Part shown: positions 1 to 7,058 of the stretch, piece by piece | Layout: every line of letters starts with the position of its first letter | Position numbering within the stretch: the first letter of the stretch is position 1 | NCBI GenBank assembly: GCA_021617435.1 | Contig: JAJWCP010000059.1 | Coordinates: forward strand, 1 to 9,051 | Origin: Pseudomonadota bacterium | GTDB lineage: Bacteria > Pseudomonadota > Alphaproteobacteria > RF32 > CAG-239 | Reading direction: 5' to 3' | DNA: 9,051 nt | Notes under the pieces: generated by a model | What the model was told of the DNA's origin: nothing | The model's database searches: none | The model's input: the letters and a program-made list of their open reading frames with translations, nothing else | Position numbers and translations under genes: made by a program

Positions 1-52
1 ATTTTATGCACTATGTTAACAACTGTGTATATTTATAGGGTAGAGGTATAAG

Positions 53-712
53 ATGTTTAATGTAAAAATTTCATTGTTTTCAAACACTAAAGAGTTGGAA
101 CAAAAAATTGATATGCTACATGATAAAATTATTGAGGCGGCGATGGTGTTTAAAAAAGCCGTTAATGTTTATTTGCAGGAAAAGCGCAGCACGGATTATC
201 GGAAATTAAGCAAAGAAATTAAAATTATTGAGCATGACGCCGATTGTTTGCGGCGCGATATTGAGAATCGGCTTTACAGCCAAAATTTAATTCCGGATTT
301 GCGCGGTAATGTGCTTGAACTGGTTGAAAATTTGGATAAAGTTATCAATGAATTTGATGAAGTTGCTCATCAGTTTTACATTGAGCAGCCGGAAATTCCG
401 GAAAAATATTTTGAGCGCTTTAAAGAATTGGTGTCGCAAGTTTGTGAGTGCGCGGAAAATCTTTCAATGGCCTCGCGAGCCTTTTTCCGCGATTTGTCAG
501 TAGTGCGCGATTATGCGCAAAAGGTTTATTGGCTTGAGCATGAAAGCGATAAAACCAGCGCTTCATTAAAAGAGGCGGTGTTTGCCTCAGATTTGGAGTT
601 GGCGCACAAGTTGCAGTTGGAATCGTTTTTATCGGAAGTTGCCGATGTGGCCGATTTGGCGGAAGATTGTGTAGACAGATTGTTAATTTATGTAATTAAA
701 AGAGATATTTAA
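53..712 (+). CDS. DUF47 family PhoU-like protein, partner of the Pit phosphate permease
   Basis: A 219-residue, almost entirely helical, charged protein with no signal peptide or membrane segment. It matches the DUF47/TIGR00153 family, distant relatives of PhoU. Recognisable features are the N-terminal segment LEQKIDMLHDKIIEAAMVF, the EHDADCLRRDIENRL stretch near residues 63-77, and a second half-repeat with EHESDKTSASLKEAVF near residues 163-178; paired E-x-x-x-D motifs of this kind bind metals in PhoU-like bundles. The start at 53 is preceded by AGAGG at 42-46 with a 6-nt gap. The stop codon overlaps the ATG of the permease gene by one base, so translation is probably coupled. In Sinorhizobium the equivalent orfA-pit pair is a low-affinity phosphate system, and family members are thought to modulate the adjacent transporter. 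That role is inferred here from family and context. No Pho box was recognised in the 52 upstream bases available. Confidence 0.9.
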   Translation: MFNVKISLFSNTKELEQKIDMLHDKIIEAAMVFKKAVNVYLQEKRSTDYRKLSKEIKIIEHDADCLRRDIENRLYSQNLIPDLRGNVLELVENLDKVINEFDEVAHQFYIEQPEIPEKYFERFKELVSQVCECAENLSMASRAFFRDLSVVRDYAQKVYWLEHESDKTSASLKEAVFASDLELAHKLQLESFLSEVADVADLAEDCVDRLLIYVIKRDI

Positions 713-1770
713 TGGATATGCTGACTTATTTGTTCTTTTTGAGCAGTGGTTTGTTTTTGGGGTGGTCGCTGGGGGCTAATGACGCCTCTAATATTTTTGG
801 CACGGCAGTCGGCTCTAAAATGCTGAAATTTAATACCGCCGCGATTGTTGCCTCGGTTTTTGTAGTGCTCGGCGCGGTATTCGGCGGGCAGGGCGCGGCC
901 GCTACTTTGGACGAACTCGGTTCGGTTAATGCTTTGGCGGGCTCTTTTATGGTGGCACTTGCGGCAGCTCTTACGGTTTATTGGATGCTACGAATCGGTG
1001 TTACGGTTTCAATTTCGCAGGCGATTGTCGGCAGTATTATCGGTTGGAATCTTTATTGCGGTTTGGATACCGATTTAACAGCGCTCGGCAAAATTTTAAG
1101 CGGCTGGATTTTATGTCCGTTGTTGGCCGCGGTTTTGGCTGTGTTCTTATATTATATTTTGCGTAAAAACATCAGAAAAGCGCATCTGCATCTGTTGCGA
1201 CAAGACAGCTATATGCGTATTTCTTTAATTATTGCGGGCGCTTTGGGCGCTTATGCGTTGGGAGCCAATAATATTGCCAATGTTATGGGCGTGTTTGCCG
1301 AATCGTCGCCGTTTAAACCGGTGGCGTTGGGTTCATTTTTACAATTAAGCGGAGAACAGGTGCTGTTTTTAATGGGAGCAATTGCCATCTGTGTCGGAAT
1401 TTTTACCTATTCAAAAAAAGTGATGATGACTGTGGGCAACAACTTGATGAAAATGACTCCGCTGATGGCGCTAACCGTGGTGTTGGCGAATGCCGCGGCA
1501 TTGTTTATATTTTCATCACAAGGATTGCAACATTTTTTGCACAGTTACGGATTGCCGGCGTTTCCTTTGGTGCCGGTTTCAAGTACGCAGGCGGTTATCG
1601 GCGGTATTTTGGGCATCGGACTCCTGAAAGGCGGGCGCGGGGTTAATTGGTCAATTACCGGCAAAATTGTGGCAGGTTGGGTGATAACGCCTTTAATTGC
1701 CATGCTGATATGTTTTATTTGCCTGTTCTTTTTGGAAAATGTGTTTAATCAGATGGTATACGCGCGCTAA
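712..1770 (+). CDS. pit: PiT-family inorganic phosphate transporter
   Basis: A 352-residue polytopic membrane protein of the PiT family (Pfam PHO4), which moves phosphate, often as a metal-phosphate complex, by ion symport across the inner membrane. The two family signatures are visible: GANDASNIFGTAVG from residue 21 and its inverted-repeat counterpart GANNIANVMG from residue 184. About ten hydrophobic segments separate them, and VPVSSTQAVIGGILGIGLLKGG lies near residues 287-308. The length fits the short alphaproteobacterial members and is well below the roughly 500 residues of E. coli PitA. The ATG is shared with the TAA of the DUF47 gene (TAATG), so expression is coupled. No frameshift or missing motif is seen. 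The exact transported species cannot be told from sequence. Confidence 0.93.
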   Translation: MDMLTYLFFLSSGLFLGWSLGANDASNIFGTAVGSKMLKFNTAAIVASVFVVLGAVFGGQGAAATLDELGSVNALAGSFMVALAAALTVYWMLRIGVTVSISQAIVGSIIGWNLYCGLDTDLTALGKILSGWILCPLLAAVLAVFLYYILRKNIRKAHLHLLRQDSYMRISLIIAGALGAYALGANNIANVMGVFAESSPFKPVALGSFLQLSGEQVLFLMGAIAICVGIFTYSKKVMMTVGNNLMKMTPLMALTVVLANAAALFIFSSQGLQHFLHSYGLPAFPLVPVSSTQAVIGGILGIGLLKGGRGVNWSITGKIVAGWVITPLIAMLICFICLFFLENVFNQMVYAR

Positions 1771-1775
1771 TTTTT

Positions 1776-1802
1776 TTAATTTTGTCCTATTGACAAAATT
1801 AA
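1776..1802. repeat. 11-bp perfect inverted repeat between pit and the first unknown paralog
   Basis: TTAATTTTGTC (1776-1786) and GACAAAATTAA (1792-1802) are perfect complements around a 5-nt loop CTATT. The T-run (1771-1777) lies before the hairpin on the plus strand, not after it, so this is not a standard terminator for pit. The right arm contains most of a TTGACA -35 box (1790-1795), so the site could be an operator for the downstream gene. Alternatively it is a simple RNA hairpin at the end of the pit transcript. Confidence 0.5.
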
Positions 1803-1818
1803 TGATTGTTGTTAGCTT
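1790..1818 (+). promoter_or_regulatory. Candidate sigma70 promoter for the first unknown paralog
   Basis: A consensus TTGACA (1790-1795) is followed after 17 bases by TAGCTT (1813-1818), which keeps the TAxxxT pattern of a -10 box. An AT-rich TATATATT stretch at 1818-1825 is an alternative opening region but at a poor distance. Transcription would begin near 1825, leaving a leader of about 37 nt before the ATG at 1862. The -35 box sits in the right arm of an inverted repeat. Confidence 0.45.
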
Positions 1819-1861
1819 ATATATTCAAACTGAATCATTATGTTAACTAAATGTTATTTTT

Positions 1862-2197
1862 ATGATGAAAGAAGAAATTTTCAAAGAGGTTGCGAGAGCG
1901 TTTGCAACTGAAGAGTTGTTTGTCGGCAGATGTGTTCCAGTATGGTTACGACCGGGGACTGCTGAAAAAGCAATAAATGCGGTGGCAGAAACGTATACCG
2001 GTGATGAAACACCTGAAGCGCTTGGGCTTGATGCGGATAATATTTTGGTTCATCTTTACGGAAGGTGTGATTGGCTTGATTTCAGAGACATTACCAGTCT
2101 TTCGCCTAAGGCAAAGATGTCGGATATTGCCGATTATTACTGTCGCGAGTATATTCGGCAGACGCTGAAAGACGCGTGCTTAAAAGCAATCCGTTAA
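1862..2197 (+). CDS. Hypothetical protein, first member of a tandem paralog pair
   Basis: A 111-residue soluble protein of no family I recognise. It is clearly homologous to the product of the next gene. Shared blocks are KEEIFKEVARAFA near residues 3-15, YTGDETPEALGL at 45-56, and KMSDIADYYCREY at 85-97. No signal peptide, membrane segment, zinc motif or catalytic motif is evident. Compared with its paralog it is shorter in the stretch between the first two blocks and longer by a few residues between the second and third. The ATG at 1862 is followed at once by a second ATG at 1865, and no Shine-Dalgarno sequence precedes either; the leader is T-rich. Arginine is mostly AGA/AGG/CGA, unlike the CGC/CGT/CGG-rich neighbouring housekeeping genes, which hints at foreign origin. 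Reality as a gene is supported by paralogy with conserved blocks, not by function. Confidence 0.72.
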   Translation: MMKEEIFKEVARAFATEELFVGRCVPVWLRPGTAEKAINAVAETYTGDETPEALGLDADNILVHLYGRCDWLDFRDITSLSPKAKMSDIADYYCREYIRQTLKDACLKAIR

Positions 2198-2215
2198 TCA
2201 GGATTTGTCCTGATT
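2196..2215 (+). repeat. Hairpin at the end of the first paralog
   Basis: AATCAGGA (2196-2203) and TCCTGATT (2208-2215) form an 8-bp perfect stem with a TTTG loop, starting within the stop codon of the upstream gene. No T-run follows, so it is not a typical terminator. It may protect a processed 3' end or attenuate expression. A degenerate version (AATCGG ... CCTGATT) follows the stop codon of the second paralog, which suggests it is part of the duplicated unit. Confidence 0.55.
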
Positions 2216-2246
2216 GTGGAAATATGTTAATTTCAAAATTTTTTTT

Positions 2247-2660
2247 ATGAAGATGAAGAACATTACGAAAGAAGAAATCTTCATGGACGTAGCAAAGGCA
2301 TTCGCCTATGCGGAGAATGAGAGCAACACCCAGAGGTTTGCGGCAGAACTCAAGAAGTACACGCACCTGAAGACCAGATTTATGCTTGAACCGGTGATGA
2401 AAGCGGCAAACAATCTGGCAGGAACGTATACAGGAAATGAAACTCCTGCATCGCTGGGCATTAAGCCTCATGACATCAAGTACTATCTGTCACGGAATAA
2501 GGGAATGACTATTCTGCCGACTGACAAGATTTCTGATGTGGCGGAGCGCTACTATCAAGAAGAGAAAGCGAAAGTTGTTAAGGAACTGAAAGAAAAGGTC
2601 CAAGAATGGGGCTTGACTGCTTCCGACATCTTTCCGGCTTGTTCCGATTCTATCCATTAA
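2247..2660 (+). CDS. Hypothetical protein, second member of the tandem paralog pair
   Basis: A 137-residue soluble protein of unknown function, paralogous to the gene just upstream. Conserved blocks are TKEEIFMDVAKAFAYAENE near residues 7-25, GTYTGNETPASLGI at 59-72, and DKISDVAERYYQEE at 93-106, followed by a lysine/glutamate-rich helix. I chose ATG 2247 because it matches the position of the paralog's start behind a T-rich leader; an in-frame TTG at 2214 would lie inside the intergenic hairpin, and ATG 2253 is also possible. No Shine-Dalgarno sequence is visible. Codon use is distinct: lysine is mostly AAG, leucine mostly CTG with no TTA, and many codons end in C, while neighbours favour AAA and TTG/TTA. 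This points to recent acquisition or a different origin. A strong terminator follows. Confidence 0.75.
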   Translation: MKMKNITKEEIFMDVAKAFAYAENESNTQRFAAELKKYTHLKTRFMLEPVMKAANNLAGTYTGNETPASLGIKPHDIKYYLSRNKGMTILPTDKISDVAERYYQEEKAKVVKELKEKVQEWGLTASDIFPACSDSIH

Positions 2661-2685
2661 TCGGAATTTTGCCTGATTTTCAGAA

Positions 2686-2714
2686 AAAGAACGTTGTAAA
2701 AGCGTTCTTTTTTT
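2686..2714 (+). terminator. Rho-independent terminator after the paralog pair
   Basis: AAAGAACG (2686-2693) pairs with CGTTCTTT (2703-2710) over a 9-nt loop, and the T-run continues to 2714. It closes the transcript of the tandem paralogs and separates it from the metG operon. Confidence 0.85.
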
Positions 2715-2745
2715 GTTTTAAATGCTAAAAAACTGCTTATAATGC

Positions 2746-2773
2746 TTGTATTGCTGTAAAAATCGGCTAAACT
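2746..2773 (+). promoter_or_regulatory. Candidate promoter of the metG operon
   Basis: TTGTAT (2746-2751) and TAAACT (2768-2773) are spaced by 16 bases and lie about 40 nt before the metG start codon. A perfect TATAAT at 2738-2743 is an alternative -10, but its best -35 (TTGTTT, 2713-2718) overlaps the terminator tail at a 19-bp spacing. One of the two probably drives metG; the sequence does not settle which. Confidence 0.4.
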
Positions 2774-2812
2774 CAGCATAAGTTTAACTTTATATCAGGA
2801 GAAAAATTTACA

Positions 2813-4510
2813 ATGTCTAAAATTCTTGTCACTTCCGCATTGCCATATATTAACGGTGTGCCGCATTTGGGGCACATGGTCGGCTGTTTGCTGCCGTCTG
2901 ATGTTTATGCGCGCTATATGCGAATGATGGGAAATGAGGTGTTGTACGTTGTGGGTACCGATGAGCATGGCACAACTTCAGAAGTGGGAGCCTTAAAGGC
3001 AGGTATGGATGTTCAGGCTTATTGCGATATGAATCATGACCGCCACTACCGCACATATAAAGATTTTGAGCTTTCGTTTGATTATTTTGGGCGCACATCT
3101 TCTGAACAAAACAAAGAAATGACGTATCATATTTTTGAACAGCTTGATAAAAACGGCTTTATTGAAGAACGCACCGTTAAGCAAATTTACTCAGTTGATG
3201 ATAAAATGTTTTTGGCTGACCGTTATATTACCGGCACTTGTCCGTATTGCGGTTATGATAAAGCGCGCGGCGACCAGTGCGAAAACTGCACCAAAGTTTT
3301 GGAACCGACTGATTTAATTGATGCCCGTAGCACTATTTCAGGTAGTAAAAACCTTGAAGTGCGCGAAACCAAACATCTGTTTTTGAATTTGCCGAAAATT
3401 GAACCTAAACTGCGCGAATGGCTTAAAAGCAAAGAGGCTTTTTGGCCGGAAGTCGCTTATTCTATTGCGCAAAAATGGATTAAAGAAGGTCTGCAACCGC
3501 GCTGCATTACGCGTGACTTAAAATGGGGCTTTCCGGTAAACAAAGCCGGCTTTGAGGATAAAGTGTTTTATGTTTGGTTTGACGCCCCTATCGGCTATAT
3601 CGGCATTACCAAACAATGGTCAGATGAAAAACCGGAAGAGCGCAACTGGAAAGATTGGTGGTATGGGGCAAAAAACGTGCGCCATGTTGAGTTTATGGGT
3701 AAAGACAATGTTCCGTATCACTCCATTACGTTTCCGGCAACTTTGCTCGGAACCGGCGAACCTTGGACGCAGGTTGATTACTTAAAAGGTTTCAGCTACT
3801 TAACTTATGAGGGCGGTAAGTTTTCAAAATCAGAACAGCGCGGCATTTTTGCCGAGGACGCAGTTAAAGAATTTCCGGCTGATTATTGGCGCTATTGGCT
3901 GATGAGCAATGTGCCGGAAAGCTCGGATACAAGTTTTTCGTTTGATTTGTTTGCCGCGGTGGTAAATAAAGACTTAAACGGCGTTTTGGGCAACTTTGTA
4001 TCCCGCGTTTTGAAAATGACATCATCAAAAATCGGCAACGAAGTGCCGGCCGGCGGTGAATTGACATCAGTTGAAAACGAACTGATTGCCAATTTGCAGC
4101 AGCATACCGATGACTATTTCAAATATATGAATGAGCTTGAGTTTCGCAAAGCTCTTAATGAGTTGCGTGCCATTTGGGTTGAAGGCAATAACTATATTTC
4201 AGTTACTGAGCCGTGGGCGGTGATTAAAACCGATGCGGAGCGCGCGGCGGCAATTTTGCGGGTTTGCATTAATCTTATCAGAATTTTTGCCATTCTGTCA
4301 GCGCCGATTATGCCTGATGTGGCGGCTAAAATGCTTGCTAAATTGCACCTTGACGCTAAAGATATGCCGACCCTTAAAGGCTTTAATATCGCCAAAGAAA
4401 TTACCGCGGTTAAAGCCGGTCAGCCGTTTGAAGTGGGCGATATGCTGTTTGAGCGGATTGCGCCGGAAAAGGTTGAAGAACTTAAACAAAAATACGGGAG
4501 TAAAAAATAA
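2813..4510 (+). CDS. metG: Methionyl-tRNA synthetase
   Basis: A 565-residue class I cytoplasmic enzyme that charges initiator and elongator tRNA-Met with methionine using ATP. The HIGH signature is HLGH at residues 18-21 and the KMSKS loop is KFSKS at 336-340. A single four-cysteine zinc knuckle has C143, C146, C156 and C159, very close to the spacing and positions in E. coli MetRS. WFDAPIGYIG near residues 256-265 belongs to the methionine pocket, and NNYISVTEPW near 460-469 is the anticodon-binding signature. The C-terminal Arc1p-like tRNA-binding domain of E. coli MetRS is absent; the protein ends just after the anticodon-binding helices. It looks like the E. coli/eukaryote-archaeal subtype (LVTSALPYINGVPHLGH), not the YITTPIYYPNG subtype I expect in most alphaproteobacteria. 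AGGAGA (2797-2802), 10 nt upstream, supports the start. The stop overlaps the next ATG by one base. Confidence 0.97.
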   Translation: MSKILVTSALPYINGVPHLGHMVGCLLPSDVYARYMRMMGNEVLYVVGTDEHGTTSEVGALKAGMDVQAYCDMNHDRHYRTYKDFELSFDYFGRTSSEQNKEMTYHIFEQLDKNGFIEERTVKQIYSVDDKMFLADRYITGTCPYCGYDKARGDQCENCTKVLEPTDLIDARSTISGSKNLEVRETKHLFLNLPKIEPKLREWLKSKEAFWPEVAYSIAQKWIKEGLQPRCITRDLKWGFPVNKAGFEDKVFYVWFDAPIGYIGITKQWSDEKPEERNWKDWWYGAKNVRHVEFMGKDNVPYHSITFPATLLGTGEPWTQVDYLKGFSYLTYEGGKFSKSEQRGIFAEDAVKEFPADYWRYWLMSNVPESSDTSFSFDLFAAVVNKDLNGVLGNFVSRVLKMTSSKIGNEVPAGGELTSVENELIANLQQHTDDYFKYMNELEFRKALNELRAIWVEGNNYISVTEPWAVIKTDAERAAAILRVCINLIRIFAILSAPIMPDVAAKMLAKLHLDAKDMPTLKGFNIAKEITAVKAGQPFEVGDMLFERIAPEKVEELKQKYGSKK

Positions 4511-5397
4511 TGGATTTAATCAGATTAAAAACTTTTCGTTTGCATGGAGCGGCTAAGTTTTTCCATACTTTGTTTATGATTGTAACGTATCCTTTGCGTC
4601 ATATTTTTGTTTTTTTGACCTCTGTGGTTATTTTTTTGGCGGTCCTGATTGCCCTTCCGATGTTATTCGGAATTTCGGCTGAGCATATCGGCGATTGGTA
4701 TATGCTTAAATGTGATGAAAACAATATTTGCACTGCTATTCATGATAAGTTTGACAAAGTTACCAAGAAAGAGCCGGCGGAAGTTTCGGCGCCAAAGATT
4801 ATTCGCGCTCAACCGGTAGAAGAAAATGAGGCGATGTTGGAAAGCCGGCAAGTGTTCAAAAAAGCGGGCGCTCCCGTTGCCCCTGAAGATGCCGAATCGG
4901 AAGCTGAGAGCAAGCCGAAAAAGCAATATAAAATAATGAATATTAAAAAGAATCCGCCAATCAGCCGCGTTGAGGTAATGCCGGTGGTGATTAAGGCGGA
5001 AAATTCGCAAGAGGTAAAATTGCCGGAAGTTGCGGCTGAAAATAATGCGGCGCCGGAGCTTCCCGCCTCGCAATATTATCGGCGAGATGACAGTTTGCCG
5101 CTTACTTATGAAGATAATCCGGCAACGGTTAAAGGAGAAACGTTTGTGTTCAGCGCCAATGAAATTTCAGTCGGCAACACTTATATGATTTTGTACGGCA
5201 TATACACTGATCCGGCTAAATATAATCAGGATGATGCTAATCAGTATTTGAAAGAATTGGCTGACGGTAAAATCTTGGAGTGCAAAATTCTGGCGTACAC
5301 ATATCGGAATATCGCAACCGGCGTGTGCTTTTTAGACGGGCGCAGCGTTAACCGCAATTTGGTTGACGCCGGATTTGCCGATAACGTTGCTTTATAA
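4510..5397 (+). CDS. Membrane-anchored protein with degenerate SNase-like domain
   Basis: A 295-residue protein whose ATG overlaps the metG stop codon (TAATG). Residues about 20-56 contain a strong hydrophobic segment (FVFLTSVVIFLAVLIALPML) preceded by basic residues, so it is probably an inner-membrane protein with its bulk outside the cytoplasm. A low-complexity linker rich in Ala, Glu, Lys and Pro spans about residues 85-195. The C-terminal 100 residues resemble the staphylococcal-nuclease/thermonuclease OB fold: G230-IYTDP where active enzymes have GIDAPE, then ANQYLKELADGKILECKIL, then TYR-NIATGVCFLDGRSVNRNLVDAGFAD near 264-292. The catalytic GIDxPE acid is not preserved, and the usual YGR arginine appears as YR (R266), so I infer a non-catalytic binding domain. 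The domain call is by pattern only. Lying between metG and trkH in one operon says little about its job. Confidence 0.78.
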   Translation: MDLIRLKTFRLHGAAKFFHTLFMIVTYPLRHIFVFLTSVVIFLAVLIALPMLFGISAEHIGDWYMLKCDENNICTAIHDKFDKVTKKEPAEVSAPKIIRAQPVEENEAMLESRQVFKKAGAPVAPEDAESEAESKPKKQYKIMNIKKNPPISRVEVMPVVIKAENSQEVKLPEVAAENNAAPELPASQYYRRDDSLPLTYEDNPATVKGETFVFSANEISVGNTYMILYGIYTDPAKYNQDDANQYLKELADGKILECKILAYTYRNIATGVCFLDGRSVNRNLVDAGFADNVAL

Positions 5398-5400
5398 GGA
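5396..5400 (+). promoter_or_regulatory. Ribosome binding site that decides the trkH start
   Basis: AAGGA lies directly over the stop codon of the upstream gene. It is 8 nt before ATG 5409, an ideal distance, but only 2 nt before the in-frame ATG 5403, which is too close. This favours 5409 as the trkH start. Confidence 0.6.
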
Positions 5401-5408
5401 TTATGCTA

Positions 5409-6851
5409 ATGTGGCAGCCGGTGTTGATGATTGACGGCTTTATACTTTCGGTTTTGGGCTTGACGATGCTTATTCCGGCCGCCTTTGATATTTATGAGCG
5501 TCATTTGATGCGCTCGCCTTTTTTAACGGCTTCGTTTTTAACCATGTTTATCGGTATAGCGCTGTTTTTGGCAAGTAAAGTTCGGATTAGCCGTATCAAC
5601 CTGAAGCAAGGTTATTTGGTAACCTGCGTGTGTTGGCTTTCAGTTGCGGCGTTTGCCTCGCTGCCTTTTTATTTATACGGAATCGGCGGAAGTATCAGCT
5701 CTGCTTTGTTTGAGGGAACTTCCGGCATTACCGGCACCGGAGCAACGGTTGTTTATGATGTTGAGGCGTTGCCGCGTTCAGTGTTGATATGGCGTTCAAT
5801 TTTAAACGGCTTGGGCGGTATTGGAATTATTATTTTTGCCGTGGCAATGTTGCCGTTTTTAGGAATCGGCGGTATGCAAATTTTTCAGCGTGAAAATGCC
5901 GACACCGGCGATAAATTTATGCCTAAATTTGTGGATATGGCCAAATGGATTATCGGGGTGTATTTGAGCTTGGTTGTATTGTGCGCCGTAATGCTGCATT
6001 GGTGCGGCATGGGTTGGTTTGATGCTGCCAATCACGCCCTTTCGGCGGTGGCAACCGGCGGATTTTCAACCAAAAACAATTCTGTGGCATTTTTTAACAG
6101 CGCCGCCATAGAATCGGTTTTGTCTTTGTTTATGATAATCGGGGCGTTGCCGATAACTTTTTACATAATTTTATTGCGCAACCGCGAGGTGGAACCGTTC
6201 AGATTCGGGCAGGCTAAGCAGTTCTTGAAAACCATACTGTTTTTGGTTGTTTTGGTGGCGTTATGGCTTACCTTAAAAAACAATGTGTCATTTTTAACCG
6301 CTTTACGCAGTAGCTCGTTCAGCATTATTTCAGTCATTACCACCACAGGGTTTTCATCAGCCGATTTTTTAAGTTGGGGCGTTTGGACAGGGATGTTTTT
6401 TACCTTTTTATCTTTGCACGGAGGTTGTATCGGCTCAACCACCGGCTCGGTTAAAACCATGCGCTGGCAGGTGTTGTTTTCATATATTCATAAGGTTGCT
6501 GCTTCGGCGATTAATCCTAATCGGGTGGTGCCGGTAAAAGTCGGTGATGTTCCGGTATCAGATAAGGTGGTTATTTCGGTGTTGGTTTATATATTGCTCT
6601 TTTTTATTACTGTGGCGGTGTTTGCAGTGGCGTTAAATTTTATGGGTTATGATTTTACAACTTCTCTTTCAGCCGCGATTGCAAGCGTTACCAATACCAG
6701 TCTCGGAATTGCTCCGCGTATCGGGATTGCCGGTAATTATGCTTTCTTTTCGCCTGAGGCAAAGTTGGCGTTGTGCGGCGCAATGATGTTGGGTCGCTTG
6801 GAAATTTTAACCTTGTTGGTTATTTTTACACCGTCATTTTGGAAAAATTAG
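5409..6851 (+). CDS. trkH: TrkH-family potassium uptake channel subunit
   Basis: A 480-residue polytopic inner-membrane protein of the TrkH/KtrB superfamily, the pore-forming part of a K+ uptake system. All four pore-loop selectivity segments are present: TGTGAT from residue 108, ATGGFST from 215, TTTGFSS from 311, and GGCIGSTTGS from 338, each carrying the filter glycine. The hydrophobic helices between them follow the fourfold M1-P-M2 plan, and the length equals that of typical TrkH (about 480). The cytoplasmic NAD-binding regulator TrkA it normally needs is not in this window. I start at ATG 5409 for Shine-Dalgarno spacing; ATG 5403 would add two residues. It is last in the metG operon, 11 nt after the preceding stop. 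Its TAG overlaps the stop of the convergent ribbon-helix-helix gene by three bases, with no terminator hairpin between. Confidence 0.95.
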   Translation: MWQPVLMIDGFILSVLGLTMLIPAAFDIYERHLMRSPFLTASFLTMFIGIALFLASKVRISRINLKQGYLVTCVCWLSVAAFASLPFYLYGIGGSISSALFEGTSGITGTGATVVYDVEALPRSVLIWRSILNGLGGIGIIIFAVAMLPFLGIGGMQIFQRENADTGDKFMPKFVDMAKWIIGVYLSLVVLCAVMLHWCGMGWFDAANHALSAVATGGFSTKNNSVAFFNSAAIESVLSLFMIIGALPITFYIILLRNREVEPFRFGQAKQFLKTILFLVVLVALWLTLKNNVSFLTALRSSSFSIISVITTTGFSSADFLSWGVWTGMFFTFLSLHGGCIGSTTGSVKTMRWQVLFSYIHKVAASAINPNRVVPVKVGDVPVSDKVVISVLVYILLFFITVAVFAVALNFMGYDFTTSLSAAIASVTNTSLGIAPRIGIAGNYAFFSPEAKLALCGAMMLGRLEILTLLVIFTPSFWKN

Positions 6852-7057
6852 CGGTGCTGTTTGACGTAATTTAAAATATAAATCCGAATACTGCCCGATA
6901 AGCTTTTCTGCGTGCGAGACGAATCTATTTCAGTGACAAGCTCGTTTAAGCTTAATTTGCGAGCGGCGGCAATTTGTTTAAGCTCATCAAAAAACTCTTT
7001 TTCAATCGTGAAGCTGGTTTCATGCCGTCCGGCGATGGTAACGGAGTATTTGTTCAT
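6848..7057 (-). CDS. Small ribbon-helix-helix domain protein
   Basis: A 69-residue protein of the ribbon-helix-helix family (PF13467-like) that commonly sits beside sspB in alphaproteobacteria. The opening NKYSVTIAGRHETSFTIEKEFFDELKQIA fits the beta strand and first helix, and ARKLSLNELVTEID the second helix. SGSIRIYILNYVKQH forms the conserved C-terminal helix. RHH folds usually bind DNA as dimers, but no target is known for this subfamily. I chose ATG 7057, which follows the sspB stop after a single base and has GGA at 7067-7069 nine bases before it. An upstream in-frame ATG at 7081 would overlap sspB and add eight residues that do not match the family start. It is co-transcribed with sspB and ends convergently with trkH. 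Confidence 0.85.
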   Translation of the reverse strand: MNKYSVTIAGRHETSFTIEKEFFDELKQIAAARKLSLNELVTEIDSSRTQKSLSGSIRIYILNYVKQHR

Positions 7058-7058
7058 G

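Noticed and set aside
1..52. Pho box upstream of the phosphate genes
   Set aside because: No pair of CTGTCA-like half-sites was found in the 52 bases available.
1771..1802. Terminator for the DUF47-pit operon
   Set aside because: The T-run precedes rather than follows the hairpin, so it does not fit a rho-independent terminator on the plus strand; on the minus strand the following run is A, not T.
2106..2471. A 121-codon minus-strand open frame across both paralogs
   Set aside because: It is antisense to two mutually homologous plus-strand frames and crosses the intergenic hairpin; the plus-strand frames explain the conservation.
4663..5073. A 136-codon minus-strand open frame
   Set aside because: Shadow of the membrane-anchored protein gene; its composition (Arg/Phe-rich) is typical of antisense frames of Lys/Glu/Ala coding sequence.
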